Source: an uncultured Collinsella sp. (GTDB lineage Bacteria > Actinomycetota > Coriobacteriia > Coriobacteriales > Coriobacteriaceae). From it: DNA of 64,000 bases. The notes below the pieces were generated by a model that did not search any database, was not told the DNA's origin, and saw only the letters and a program-made list of their open reading frames with translations. Each line of letters begins with the position of its first letter. Position 1 is the stretch's first letter. Made by a program: the position numbers and the translations under genes. Of the stretch, positions 45,401 through 53,666 are shown in pieces. Location of the stretch: the NCBI GenBank assembly GCA_902494345.1, contig CABUSV010000008.1:1-64000 (forward strand), read 5' to 3'.

Positions 45401-46390
45401 GTTGGCGCCTGCGCGGCCGTCAACAATCACATGGCGGACAAGAAACAGCACGCTGCTAGCAAACAGCAGAACCTTGCTGCCTTTAGGAACAACCTGGCCA
45501 AAGAGAAGCACGAGAGGCTGGCGTGGAAAGTCACTTCGCTTAATGCTGGGATGGAGGATCTTGCCGCCTTTGACGATGAGCGCGACTTCTATCTGCATCA
45601 TTTTTGCCTGCCGTGGGAGGATCTCGCGAACTATCCGGCGCGCCGAAGCACCGCGTTGCGTATGCCGTATGCCACGAGCGGTTATGCGTATGCAGAAGGC
45701 GGTGCGTGCAAGGTGCCGCACTTTGAATTTCCCAACTACGACGGTGAGCCTGTTGAGCAGATTGCTGCCCGTCTGGAGGAGCGCTGCCGCTATAACGAGG
45801 GCTTTAAGGGCGCAAAGGTTCACCAGGTAAGCCAAGCGGCGGCCCGCGTGCCCGAGCTGCTTTCGATTCGCGAGGTGCGCGAGCGCTGGTCGCGTGACGG
45901 GGTGCCTGCGACACTGCAGCCGGCGGCGACGGTGCACATGACGCCCTATATGTTCCAGGCGGTATACCTGGGAGAGCTTGGAGAATCTGCCGGAAGGGCC
46001 ATCTTTGAGGCGTACTACGATGGCCGTTATTCGCTTACGCGTGGCGATGCTGCCCATGCCGAGACGGGCGGCGACTTTGAGGTGCTCGATGCCGCCGGCA
46101 ACAAGACCGGGGTGTGGATCGATTTTAAGCACTATCGTATCGGCGCCTATGAGGCCTACAGGCGCAACGGCGGCGAGGCCACGGACGCCGAGCGCTTTAA
46201 GGCCAAGGCTCAAAAAGTTGGGGCGAAACGCCTGTTGATCGTCAATGTTTTGGCCGATGAAGCGGCGCTGGAGCTCCGCCAAAAGACAATCGATGACGAG
46301 GGGATGGTGTTCTCCTTCCCGTATATGGCAGCTGATGGGGCAATCAACCTGGAGATGATGGAGGCGGTCGGCCGTGCAATCGAAGCCTAA
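42458..46390 (+). CDS. SF2 helicase with C-terminal PD-(D/E)XK nuclease
   Basis: 1310 residues. Helicase motif I GATTGSGKN (from residue 53; Asn replaces the usual Thr), motif II LFIFDEIDHA (about 286), motif III CMSATWNAP (about 583), motif V-like LMFINLAAGGFSKN, and motif VI AQAVGRLMRT (about 937). Long helical insertions lie between I and II. At the C-terminus AHAETGGDFEV (Asp 1206) and GVWIDFKHYR (Asp 1222, Lys 1224) fit a PD-(D/E)XK active site, with an upstream Glu in FEAYYDGR. The start at 42458 has GGAGG at 42446-42450. It overlaps the 631-residue protein gene by 17 nt, so both are expected to be made together. The likely role is nucleic-acid processing in defence. Confidence 0.82.
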   Translation: MATWELNCQSNPLSADDKEFASYLARQKAMREFFERALFVPKDQDNNGLYFLGATTGSGKNYTAEQVTADLIAGGWDESGCFNKCPGRRTLVFVVPGKDNRDNYIASVRELLADQGMDSKDAARMVLDLPRAGENIKNWIDIVFDKGSIRPRDISCPFGAKDEAVHRDITHAWNSAMEIADDLLGILDKKDRLGSVADRLTPGLWDKLALADASLRRAVSRGRQSITRGFEEIPRIWPSALLNDERTPHVIACTPQKLVNRIDTVTGAGVVFFNATVADECLFIFDEIDHAKADMLSMLAADHMKFQPDEMLRILDRHFNGGVVDPLLLGNRDQWMAVYTHASTAGEHEGSNAATGRVSRTSVDEAAEEIAKNARRIQKMIAACIQDMELQQPFALSDEAKEEQLAGRRLFGSDDISVGDGLSKPLRYELDARRNRNMITSHGTDGQQTVNKAVRRVRGLVRMVVGHLARCATLMDKLYYGSISYKDDLSRKNIIDALGIRNDQTNEKYFWNTLMLALFFKDRKNDEIDAVDDSMYARGVYYLVMETTIDHMFTTYLTNHGIERMPEAYLASIAAKAPCVCMSATWNAPTIKNFDLDYLDEVHGVVRKDAWIDELNKEIVRQTKLFNKQAATVYDVDVVWVDESKKLAGMAALAGGAYGGGIVPPDEVYERAMEFFGRIGVSEGLAVCLRRKIVDRVSSSDAENSEFELKRLSKTLVAVSAWARGVAHSEQQAGAIFTTRHMGNHGDFNSLALDLAREIVAELVIRNVKHPEASYEKSLEEAKDMVPCFNASGWEEGWHGAQSRLKNGEPTLMFINLAAGGFSKNLKYEVPESLRDTVRQVDCGFDNAERHPKMDLDFLYVESPTSRLTWGVDMSSKKFDQQALLGVVEQEELVTRGEIPFIQKRHRVRTVLAGVGGKLPVRDTLSYQVEGARIVAQAVGRLMRTSVKMPHVQVMLDREIAGDCDFSFLHDLPMGYELEQVVGACAAVNNHMADKKQHAASKQQNLAAFRNNLAKEKHERLAWKVTSLNAGMEDLAAFDDERDFYLHHFCLPWEDLANYPARRSTALRMPYATSGYAYAEGGACKVPHFEFPNYDGEPVEQIAARLEERCRYNEGFKGAKVHQVSQAAARVPELLSIREVRERWSRDGVPATLQPAATVHMTPYMFQAVYLGELGESAGRAIFEAYYDGRYSLTRGDAAHAETGGDFEVLDAAGNKTGVWIDFKHYRIGAYEAYRRNGGEATDAERFKAKAQKVGAKRLLIVNVLADEAALELRQKTIDDEGMVFSFPYMAADGAINLEMMEAVGRAIEA

Positions 46391-48269
46391 CCAGTCGTGT
46401 GGCATGGGCGACATCGCCGTATCCGAGTTCGATTTGCAGCTCGATGCGGCGGCTGCCGAGGAGCGCTACTCGGTCTTTTGGTGCAACGTAGGCGATGCTG
46501 GTAAGCATGCCGTGGCAGACTTTATGGCCGATGTGTGCCAGACGGGCAAGGTCGTCGCGCTCACGCAGCTTGCAGACAACCGCGTCTTTCTGATGGTCAA
46601 AGCGGGTGTGCAGACGGACGACCTTAATGCTTCGCTTTATCAGGAGCAGGTGGTTCCGATTAAAACTCATTGGAACGAGTTGGACGATTACGTTGCGCTC
46701 CGTTTGCTGTTCAACTCCTGCTCTCAGTTTGAGGGGATTGAGGACGAAGTGCCCAATGACACCGGGCACCTGTATGTCATTAGCGCCAAGAGTGCCCGTC
46801 GCGATGCTATCGAAAGCGACGGAAGGGGACCTGCCAAGATCGAAACGGTTGAAATCGTTATCGATGAGGATTGCACCTTTGATCTTAAGATTCGGACGTT
46901 TACCAAGCGCCGTGTGCTTATTGGCAGGGCACAAGGTGACGAGAAAGAGCTCGAAAAGATTAAGAGCCAAGTAGGATGCGGGCTATCGCCCGTGGCGACG
47001 ATGGTGCTTGCCCGCGAACAAAAAGACGAATACATCCTGCGCCGAGCCAAGGGCGACAAGCCGTCCAAGCGCCGTGATCTGACGTTCTCGGCCCAGGCGG
47101 ACAAGGTCGCCTATACCAAGAAGGGCATTCTGTATCGGGAGCTGCAGATTCTCGAGCGCCGTTACAGCGACTTCGCCCGGGTGACGCTCATGGAATACCC
47201 GCGTAAGAGTTTCTACGAGGTGCTCAAGGGTGATGAGTACGCGCGTGTGGTTGCGGAGCGCATGGCGGGGCAGCGAATCGTGGTGTCGTTTGCGCGTAAT
47301 GGGCTTGCCGAAGTGGCGCGCCGGCTGGCCAATCGACTTAACGATTCCTCGTGGGGCGTTCGCGCATCGTATGGCGGAAGGACCGTGGATTCGCGGGCGC
47401 TGAACCTTGTCGTTGTGCCCAATGAGGTTGCTGAGGACGACGGCTATGCCTTACATGTTGGCGTAGTGGAACAGCACGTGACGCCGGATGTGTGCGAGCC
47501 ACTGTTTAAGGTGGCGACAAAGCAAAAGGATCGCAATGCGCAAGAGGCGATCCTGGGCGCCATGCTCAAAGAACTGCTGGTAAAGCAGGATGTTGTCGAC
47601 GAGCGGGTGACGGCGTTTGATCTTGACGCTTTGGATATTGAGTCGGTGACGGTGTGTGGCTTAGTCGATGTGCCGCATAAAGCAAAGGACAAGATTGAGC
47701 TGGATTCGCGTATCGCTACGTTGACGATTGGCGCGGATGGGGGCATGCGCTATGCCTCACATTCGGCAGAGGATGGTCCCGAGGACGAGATGGAGCTCGA
47801 TCTGCTGACCGCGGACGGCAAACTCGATAAGGGCACCTATGTCTTTGACGTGCATGCGAACGGGCGGTCTATGCTTGCTCGCGTGCGGGATACGGGACTG
47901 ACGACGTTTTCCAACAACTTTATGGCTCTGGTGGGCGAGCATCAGCTCGCAGGCAAGGCGGGGCGTAAGAAAGAGATTTTCGAGAGCTACAACTCGCCTT
48001 ATTACGGCATTGGAACGTTCGAGCGCGCGGGCAGGACTTGTTATTTTGTGGGCGTCAACAACGGCACCCAGGAGGATATGGCGACTGCGATTCACGTGCG
48101 TTCGATTGAGATGCTCGGAGGCGATGATTTGTCCGAGTTGTTGGTTCAGCTGGCCAACATAGGCCTTTCGCGCTATAAGGCTCCGTCCGTGTGGCCGATT
48201 CCGGTCAAGTATCTCAACGAGTGCGCTGCGCGTGAGGGCGCGGTGGGGGATGGCGGTGGCGGCAAGTGA
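46374..48269 (+). CDS. Unknown protein, possibly a divergent PIWI-type protein
   Basis: 631 residues, coupled to the helicase-nuclease by a 17-nt overlap. No known motif is certain. The C-terminal 150 residues alternate beta strands and helices and end with ELLVQLANIGLSRYK and VWPIPVKYLNECA, which resembles the end of PIWI domains, where a helix is followed by proline-flanked residues and a C-terminal helix. Prokaryotic pPIWI_RE proteins are known to be encoded with a helicase and a PD-(D/E)XK nuclease, and that context fits here, but the length (631) and absent N-terminal domains differ. The GTG start at 46374 has GGAGGC upstream; ATG 46404 is an alternative. Poly-Gly tail DGGGGK. Confidence 0.5.
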   Translation: MQSKPNQSCGMGDIAVSEFDLQLDAAAAEERYSVFWCNVGDAGKHAVADFMADVCQTGKVVALTQLADNRVFLMVKAGVQTDDLNASLYQEQVVPIKTHWNELDDYVALRLLFNSCSQFEGIEDEVPNDTGHLYVISAKSARRDAIESDGRGPAKIETVEIVIDEDCTFDLKIRTFTKRRVLIGRAQGDEKELEKIKSQVGCGLSPVATMVLAREQKDEYILRRAKGDKPSKRRDLTFSAQADKVAYTKKGILYRELQILERRYSDFARVTLMEYPRKSFYEVLKGDEYARVVAERMAGQRIVVSFARNGLAEVARRLANRLNDSSWGVRASYGGRTVDSRALNLVVVPNEVAEDDGYALHVGVVEQHVTPDVCEPLFKVATKQKDRNAQEAILGAMLKELLVKQDVVDERVTAFDLDALDIESVTVCGLVDVPHKAKDKIELDSRIATLTIGADGGMRYASHSAEDGPEDEMELDLLTADGKLDKGTYVFDVHANGRSMLARVRDTGLTTFSNNFMALVGEHQLAGKAGRKKEIFESYNSPYYGIGTFERAGRTCYFVGVNNGTQEDMATAIHVRSIEMLGGDDLSELLVQLANIGLSRYKAPSVWPIPVKYLNECAAREGAVGDGGGGK

Positions 48270-48313
48270 TGGTCTTGCGCAATTATCGCTCCTAGAACTT
48301 TTTAAAATTATGC

Positions 48314-48342
48314 TTGCATTGTAAAAGGCGAGAACATATACT
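48314..48342 (+). promoter_or_regulatory. Sigma-70-type promoter for the small acidic gene
   Basis: TTGCAT (48314-48319) and TATACT (48337-48342) are separated by exactly 17 nt. A start site near 48350 would give a leader of about 75 nt before the gene at 48423. Confidence 0.65.
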
Positions 48343-48422
48343 GCAGCCATAGCACATCAGATGGGGTCTCAAAAAGAGATCAAGCAAGCGAGTTTTCAGT
48401 TTATGTTGAGAGGTACTTGAGC

Positions 48423-48617
48423 ATGACCAGCAGAATTTTCCCCCTTTACAACGACAATACCGACCATATCGATCTCAATACCATCTGCGGTTACAGTATT
48501 TGTTCTAAGGCTGAGAACTACATATTCGCTCAAGATGATTCAGAGCTTAGCTCCGAAGATTATGAGTACCTGAATGATATTGAGCGCGAGCGGGAGTATG
48601 AGCTCGGCATCCGCTGA
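48423..48617 (+). CDS. Small acidic hypothetical protein
   Basis: 64 residues, with Asp/Glu-rich C-terminal half (DDSELSSEDYEYLNDIERERE). No known family. The ATG at 48423 is preferred; AGAGG lies 12 nt upstream. It has its own good promoter and follows directly after the helicase/PIWI-like operon, so it may be a small regulator or antitoxin-like protein of that locus, but nothing in the sequence proves it. Confidence 0.5.
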   Translation: MTSRIFPLYNDNTDHIDLNTICGYSICSKAENYIFAQDDSELSSEDYEYLNDIEREREYELGIR

Positions 48618-48738
48618 TGGATGTGGGCTTGTCTCCAACTCCTCCGATTTAATTACCCCGTTATCACCTCTTTTTAGCGGGGCACGTTAGATCGACTATG
48701 TGTATCAAACATCAGCTCATCGTGGGAAGGAATCGGCA

Positions 48739-51700
48739 ATGAGCAAGAACGTGAATAAGAACATCAATGGCGGCGCTGCGGGTAAGGCGAAGGCCGCCGG
48801 GCGCATGGCGACGGTTGCCGCGGCGACGATCGCCATGACGGGCGGGTCGCTGCTGTCTCCGCTGACCGCGGTGGCACAGGGTGCGAATGGTGCCGACGCT
48901 ACTGGGAAGCCGGCTGCGGTGCTGTCTCCTTTGACGGGTGCTGCCGCTGCTAGTACTGGTGCGGGCACGGTGTCGGCGGCGCAGAAGGTCGCCAACCTGC
49001 AGGCTGCGGTCGATGCGGCTCGCGCTAAGGCCGCTGCCGCCAAGGCCGATTTGGATACGGCCGCCGCTCCCTACGATGCCGCTGCCGCCAACCAGCAGCA
49101 GGCGCAGGGTGCCTATGACGCGGCCCATGGCGCAAGCGACGCTGCCACTTCTGCCGCTTCGACCGAGCTGGAAAAGCAGATGGGCGCTGCGCAGGACAAG
49201 GCCGATGCGGATGTGAAGACGCTTGAGGACGCTCAGGCTGCGCTTGGTGCCGCTAAGAAGAACCTGGCGGACAAGGACGAAGCTCTGGCCACCGCCCAGA
49301 AGGCGTCAGACGATGCTCAGGCTGCGCTTGAGGCTGCCCAGGCTGCCGCATCCGATGCCAGGCCCGAGGCCGTGGCCGCTGCCCAGGCTGCAGCTGATCA
49401 GGCTGCGAGCGAGCTGGCGCAGGCAAAGCAGCAAGCCGCCGACGCGCAGGTTAGGCTTTCGAATGCCCAGGCTGGCGTTGATGCCGCCGCGGCCAAACAG
49501 CAGGACGCGCAGGGCAAGCTCTCGGAAGCTCAGCAGGCAAAGGACGTGGCCGATAAGGATGTGAATGCCGCGCAGGCAAGCTATGACGCTGCCAAGGCCG
49601 ACCTCGACCGTGCCGAGCAGGGTGCCGCGGGCCCGGAGTACGAGGCTGCCAAGGCCAAGGTGGACGCCGCCGCTGCCGCGCTGGGCGCCGCCAAGTCGAT
49701 CCAGGCGCAGCGCGAAAGCGAGCTCGCTGCTGCCTCGCAGGAAGTGAGCACTGCCGAGGGTGAGGTGCAGGCTGCTCAGCAGGCGCTCGCCGTCCAGCAA
49801 CAGGCTGCGGTTGACGCGCAGTCCAAATTGGACGCTGCCACAGCTGCTGCGACCGCGGCCAACGCTACTGTCGACCAGGCTAAGGCCGAGCATGCCAATG
49901 CGCTCGCGGCGCTGGCCGACGCTCAGGCCAAGCTCTCGGCTGCCAAGGACGAGAAGGCTGCCGCCGACAAGGCGCTCGACCAGGCAAAGGCTCAAAAGCA
50001 GCAGGCCGACCAGGCTGTGGCTCAGGCACAGGCAAGGCTCGACGCTGCTCAGGCTACGGCGAACGCCTCGGCGGAAAACTACCGCCAGGGCGCCATCGCG
50101 TTCTTTAAGAGTGTGGGTGCCGACGATGCGGCGGGCCTGATCCTCAACTGCAAATATACCGGCCTTATCAAGGTAGGCGAGGAGGTTGACGCGACGAGTC
50201 TGATCAACATGAAGCAAGCGATTGTGTGGCTCAAGGCGTGCAACGAGTACCGCAAGAGCGTCGGCTTGAGCGAGCTCAAGGTGACGTACAACATGATGGC
50301 GACCGCCATTGCCGACGCGAACTACTCCGACACCAAGGTTGCCCATGCTCAGCAGTTCAACGTGGGTGAAAACGTGGCGTGGAACTACGGAAGCGATCCG
50401 TTTGAGCAGTGGGTCGATCAGGAGAAGGACGTCTTTGACCGCGCTGCGGCCACGCAGGGAGCGACGGGCCTTACGGGAAAGGCTGCTTTTGATTTCTACG
50501 AGCAGCATGGCGACGAAATCGATCGCTACGTGGCTGCGCATGGCGGATTTGTGCACACGGTCGGCCACTACATGAACGTGATTAATCCCGACTACACCGT
50601 GACGGGCATGGGCGTTTGCACACGCGGAACGATGAACCGTTGGCTTACTCAGGCGCAGACATTCTCCACGTCGGGTCAATGGTACGAGCCGTACAACGCC
50701 AATCCGATGACGGTTGCCGAATACGAGGCTGCACTGAACGCATGGTGCGACTCCCTGGCAAATCCTGGGCAGGGTGTGGATGCGGCTCGCAAGGAGCTTG
50801 TCGCGGCACAGGGCGTTGCCGCCGATGCCGGCAACAAGGCGAACGCGGCATTGCAGACCGTTGCCGCAAGGCAGGCTCAAGTCGATGCTGCTGCCGCCGA
50901 TGTTGACGCTGCTACCGCTGGGGTCTCGGATGCCCAGGCTGCCGTGGGGGAGAAGCAGGCCGCGGCCGATGCCGCCGCGCGTGCCGTGGCTGATGCCCGC
51001 GCCGATGTGGACGCTGCCAACGCTGCGGTTACCGCGGCGCAGAGTGTCGTGACTGCCAAATCTGATGAGCTCGATGTCGCCAAGGGCAAGGCTGCCGCTG
51101 CCCAGCGCGCGCTGGATGCCGCCTGCGCTAGCGTTGGCGGCAAGGAGAGCGCGCTTGCTGCCGCCCAGGACGAGCTGGCTGCGTACTCGGTCGATGTTGC
51201 CGCTGCACAGCGTGCGTTTGATGCGGCTTCGGCGGCGCTCGAGGGAGCACGTGCCGTCCAGGCTGACGCGCAGGCTGCGGTGGACGCCGCCCAGGGCGTG
51301 GCCGATCAGGCGGATTCCGACGTCACTGCTGCCCAGGCCGAGCTTGTTGCCGCCCAGGCTGCCGCGAGCGGTGCCGGCACGGCAGTGACCGCGGCCCAGG
51401 CCGCATCCGTTGCGGCTGCTGCTCGTGCAGCTCAGCTACATGATGCCGCCGCGGCGTTTGCTCAGGCGACGGAGTACAAGGCCGCTGCCGATGCTGCTGT
51501 TGAGGCCGCGGCTTCGGCGAAGACCGATGCCGAGTCTGGCGTGACTGCGGCGGACGACGCCGTAGCAGATGCGACCGCTGATCGCGATGCTTCTGCCGCC
51601 GCGGTTGCCCGCCTGCGCAGGATCAACCTTGCCGACGCCATCGCTAGCGGCCGTGCCAACGATGCGGATGAGACGCTCAACGCTAAGATCGCCGCAGCTC

Positions 51701-52092
51701 ATGATGCCGCCGAGCGTGCCGCAGCTGCCAAGATTGAGCTCGACGCTGCCGTTGCTACGACGGATGCTGTGGCACCTGCCTACTTGGAGGCGCTTGCCAA
51801 CTATACCGCCGCCAAGGGCGAGCTCGACCAGGCTATTGCCGAGCTCAACGCCGAGATTGCCCGCCAGGAAGCCGCCGAGCGCGGGAATGGCGAGCAGACT
51901 CAGCCTGCGACGCAGGTGACGTACCAGGTCAAACATGCAGTGGCAAAGAGCGAGGTTGTGAAGCAGCAGGCGGCGATGCCCGCCACGGGCGATGCGTCTG
52001 ACCTGCTGGGTGAGACCTTCGTAATCGGTGGCACGGTCCTGGTGGCCGCCGGCGTCTTCCTCTCCGGCAAGCGCCGCCAACTGATCCGTTAG
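48739..52092 (+). CDS. Large sortase-anchored coiled-coil protein with CAP domain
   Basis: 1117 residues. A signal peptide (GRMATVAAATIAMTGGSLLSPLTAVAQG), an Ala/Gln/Asp-rich heptad coiled coil to about residue 470, a CAP/SCP domain (about 487-647: ACNEYRKSVGLSELKVTY, VGENVAWNYG, EQHGDEIDRYV, GGFVHTVGHYMNVINPDYTV), a second Ala-rich coiled coil, and an LPXTG-type end (MPATGD, hydrophobic helix, then GKRRQLIR). It should be cell-wall-linked by sortase and project a CAP domain on a long stalk. No sortase gene is in the window. AAGGAATCGGC gives the ribosome site for ATG 48739. Ala content exceeds a quarter of residues. Confidence 0.9.
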   Translation: MSKNVNKNINGGAAGKAKAAGRMATVAAATIAMTGGSLLSPLTAVAQGANGADATGKPAAVLSPLTGAAAASTGAGTVSAAQKVANLQAAVDAARAKAAAAKADLDTAAAPYDAAAANQQQAQGAYDAAHGASDAATSAASTELEKQMGAAQDKADADVKTLEDAQAALGAAKKNLADKDEALATAQKASDDAQAALEAAQAAASDARPEAVAAAQAAADQAASELAQAKQQAADAQVRLSNAQAGVDAAAAKQQDAQGKLSEAQQAKDVADKDVNAAQASYDAAKADLDRAEQGAAGPEYEAAKAKVDAAAAALGAAKSIQAQRESELAAASQEVSTAEGEVQAAQQALAVQQQAAVDAQSKLDAATAAATAANATVDQAKAEHANALAALADAQAKLSAAKDEKAAADKALDQAKAQKQQADQAVAQAQARLDAAQATANASAENYRQGAIAFFKSVGADDAAGLILNCKYTGLIKVGEEVDATSLINMKQAIVWLKACNEYRKSVGLSELKVTYNMMATAIADANYSDTKVAHAQQFNVGENVAWNYGSDPFEQWVDQEKDVFDRAAATQGATGLTGKAAFDFYEQHGDEIDRYVAAHGGFVHTVGHYMNVINPDYTVTGMGVCTRGTMNRWLTQAQTFSTSGQWYEPYNANPMTVAEYEAALNAWCDSLANPGQGVDAARKELVAAQGVAADAGNKANAALQTVAARQAQVDAAAADVDAATAGVSDAQAAVGEKQAAADAAARAVADARADVDAANAAVTAAQSVVTAKSDELDVAKGKAAAAQRALDAACASVGGKESALAAAQDELAAYSVDVAAAQRAFDAASAALEGARAVQADAQAAVDAAQGVADQADSDVTAAQAELVAAQAAASGAGTAVTAAQAASVAAAARAAQLHDAAAAFAQATEYKAAADAAVEAAASAKTDAESGVTAADDAVADATADRDASAAAVARLRRINLADAIASGRANDADETLNAKIAAAHDAAERAAAAKIELDAAVATTDAVAPAYLEALANYTAAKGELDQAIAELNAEIARQEAAERGNGEQTQPATQVTYQVKHAVAKSEVVKQQAAMPATGDASDLLGETFVIGGTVLVAAGVFLSGKRRQLIR

Positions 52093-52144
52093 GGATGGAG
52101 GAAAACGGATCATTTTCGGCGCGCGCTGCGGGGACATGGGCTCT

Positions 52145-52167
52145 GCGGCGCACGCCGCTTTTATTTT
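52145..52167 (+). terminator. Rho-independent terminator after the surface protein
   Basis: GCGGC (52145-52149) and GCCGC (52154-52158) flank GCAC, followed by TTTTATTTT. Confidence 0.8.
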
Positions 52168-52190
52168 CAAGGTTAATTAAGGAGGGACAT

Positions 52191-52547
52191 ATGCAAATTA
52201 GAGGAGAGGCCGCGATTGCCTGCGGGTTCATGGCGGGTTTGGCAACGGGACTGCTGTTCGATGGATGTTTCGACAGCTATATCAATCGATTCCGCGACCC
52301 TGGTTTTTCGAGAAGTAGGCTCCAAGAACCGGAGCCAGTCTGTCAAAAGATGGCCACGCCGGCCAAGCCCTACAGCGTGGATACTTCAAAAATCAAGGTA
52401 ATCGTCACCAAGAACGGCAAAATCTATCACCGCTCTGCGGGATGTAAAAGCCTTCCTCAAAACGCACTTAAAACAAGCGTGCCATTAGCAACCGCACTCA
52501 AACGAGGCAAGACGCCCTGCCCAGCCTGTTGCCCACCGGTGGTTTAG
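52191..52547 (+). CDS. Membrane-anchored small protein with Cys-based metal site
   Basis: 118 residues. An N-terminal hydrophobic helix (AIACGFMAGLATGLLFDG) is followed by an extracytoplasmic linker and a C-terminal motif KIYHRSAGCKSL ... GKTPCPACCPP, which matches the small Cys-His-Cys metal-binding motif (H-x-x-x-C ... C-x-x-C) of Ada-like zinc modules found on secreted nucleases. Function unknown. AAGGAGGG gives a very strong ribosome site at 52191. Its stop overlaps the convergent nucleotidyltransferase gene by 4 nt. Confidence 0.7.
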   Translation: MQIRGEAAIACGFMAGLATGLLFDGCFDSYINRFRDPGFSRSRLQEPEPVCQKMATPAKPYSVDTSKIKVIVTKNGKIYHRSAGCKSLPQNALKTSVPLATALKRGKTPCPACCPPVV

Positions 52548-53206
52548 ACGATTTCCAAGATACGCGTTGCAACGCCATAGGTTTCTGCAAACGTACGGAC
52601 CCTTGCTTTCTCTTTTTTAGATAGCGAGCTGAATATCTTATTTAGCTTTTCTTCGTCTAGCAGCGGAAGCATGTTTTCCACGGCATGGGCGTCCTTCTCG
52701 GCCTTTTTGCCCCGTTCGCTGTTGATTATCATCTTGTGAATCGCATAGGCCTCGGGTATCGGAACGGTTACAACGTGGCTCAAACAGCGAACGTTGATGG
52801 TGTTTTTCAGAATGACGTCCATATGCCATAGCGCTTGGGCCGTCACCCCGATGTTCGTCTTGAGAGCAGGCTCTTTTCCCTCACCCATTTTTCTGATGAG
52901 AAATTCAACTTCAAGGCCGGTGATATCTAGCAACTTTGTTGTTCCCGTCATGCGATCGGATTCGACAAAGAAACCTCGTTCTTTTGCAAGGGCGGTCAGG
53001 CGCGCCGCCGGGCTGGGGCGTCGCAGGTTTCGAACGAGGAAGTCGACATCCATTGTTTTGATATTTGGGCAAAAGCCTGGAAGTACATCGGCTTCTCTGT
53101 AGGCAAATTCCGCCCAAGACCCGATGAGGACAACGTGGTCTATGCATCCTGCTTCCTCGATCAGGTCAAGTACTTTTGAGAAAGCGTGTTGCTGCTCAGT
53201 CGGCAT
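52544..53206 (-). CDS. Nucleotidyltransferase-fold protein, probable toxin-like partner
   Basis: 220 residues. VVLIGSWAEFAYREAD followed by IKTMDVDFLVRNL fits the NTase fold (GS motif and [DE]h[DE] catalytic pair). A helical C-terminal domain with YAIHKMIINSERGKKAEKDAHAVE resembles the substrate-binding part of such proteins. It overlaps the upstream 103-residue gene by 11 nt. Small NTase plus regulator pairs are known as toxin-antitoxin or phage-defence modules (AbiEii- or MNT-like), but the exact class is unknown. ATG 53206 lies inside the end of the upstream gene. Confidence 0.7.
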   Translation of the reverse strand: MPTEQQHAFSKVLDLIEEAGCIDHVVLIGSWAEFAYREADVLPGFCPNIKTMDVDFLVRNLRRPSPAARLTALAKERGFFVESDRMTGTTKLLDITGLEVEFLIRKMGEGKEPALKTNIGVTAQALWHMDVILKNTINVRCLSHVVTVPIPEAYAIHKMIINSERGKKAEKDAHAVENMLPLLDEEKLNKIFSSLSKKEKARVRTFAETYGVATRILEIV

Positions 53207-53507
53207 TCGGCACCCTTCCCAGCGCACGTATGATTTGCTTTTGAGATTGCTTCTGTTCTCTGATGGCGGTCACAAGAGCCCTTCGGCGTTCGATTTTGGC
53301 TCGCAGCTCATCAACCTCTGCAGCAGGGACATAGTCGCTTTTAACCTTGTCGCCGACTCGATAGTTGAGGTAGCAGTATTCGTGGCCCTTTATGTTTCGC
53401 ATGCGGATACTGCCTTTTGGAAGGAGGCCAATTTCCTGCTCCATGAGGCCCAAGAGACGGATTGAGCGTGCGTACTCCTCTTCTAGGACATCTTCTAAGA
53501 CGGACAT
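53196..53507 (-). CDS. Small coiled-coil/DNA-binding-like partner of the nucleotidyltransferase
   Basis: 103 residues. An acidic N-terminus (MSVLEDVLEEEYARSIRL) is followed by a basic sheet-like middle (RMRNIKGHEYCYLNYRVGDKVKSDYV) and a basic coiled coil. It is probably the antitoxin or regulator of the pair, given the perfect 12-bp palindrome immediately upstream. AGGGAGGTGCC precedes ATG 53507; a start at 53552 would run through that palindrome and is rejected. Confidence 0.68.
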   Translation of the reverse strand: MSVLEDVLEEEYARSIRLLGLMEQEIGLLPKGSIRMRNIKGHEYCYLNYRVGDKVKSDYVPAAEVDELRAKIERRRALVTAIREQKQSQKQIIRALGRVPNAD

Positions 53508-53525
53508 GGCACCTCCCTTCTGAGT

Positions 53526-53569
53526 AGTTACCCTACATTTTATCAAATACACTTATTTGTAGGGTAACT
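53526..53569 (-). promoter_or_regulatory. Perfect 12-bp palindromic operator for the nucleotidyltransferase pair
   Basis: AGTTACCCTACA (53526-53537) and TGTAGGGTAACT (53558-53569) are exact inverted repeats, 20 nt apart. On the - strand a -10-like TAAAAT lies between them. The site is 19 nt upstream of the 103-residue protein, typical of toxin-antitoxin autoregulation. Confidence 0.7.
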
Positions 53570-53666
53570 AATATGTGTCCGCACGGCATGTGACACTTAA
53601 TCTGCCGTCCAGCCCTGTCGCGGCGGCATGCATCTGAACAACGATCCTCTAAGGAGTACGATATCG

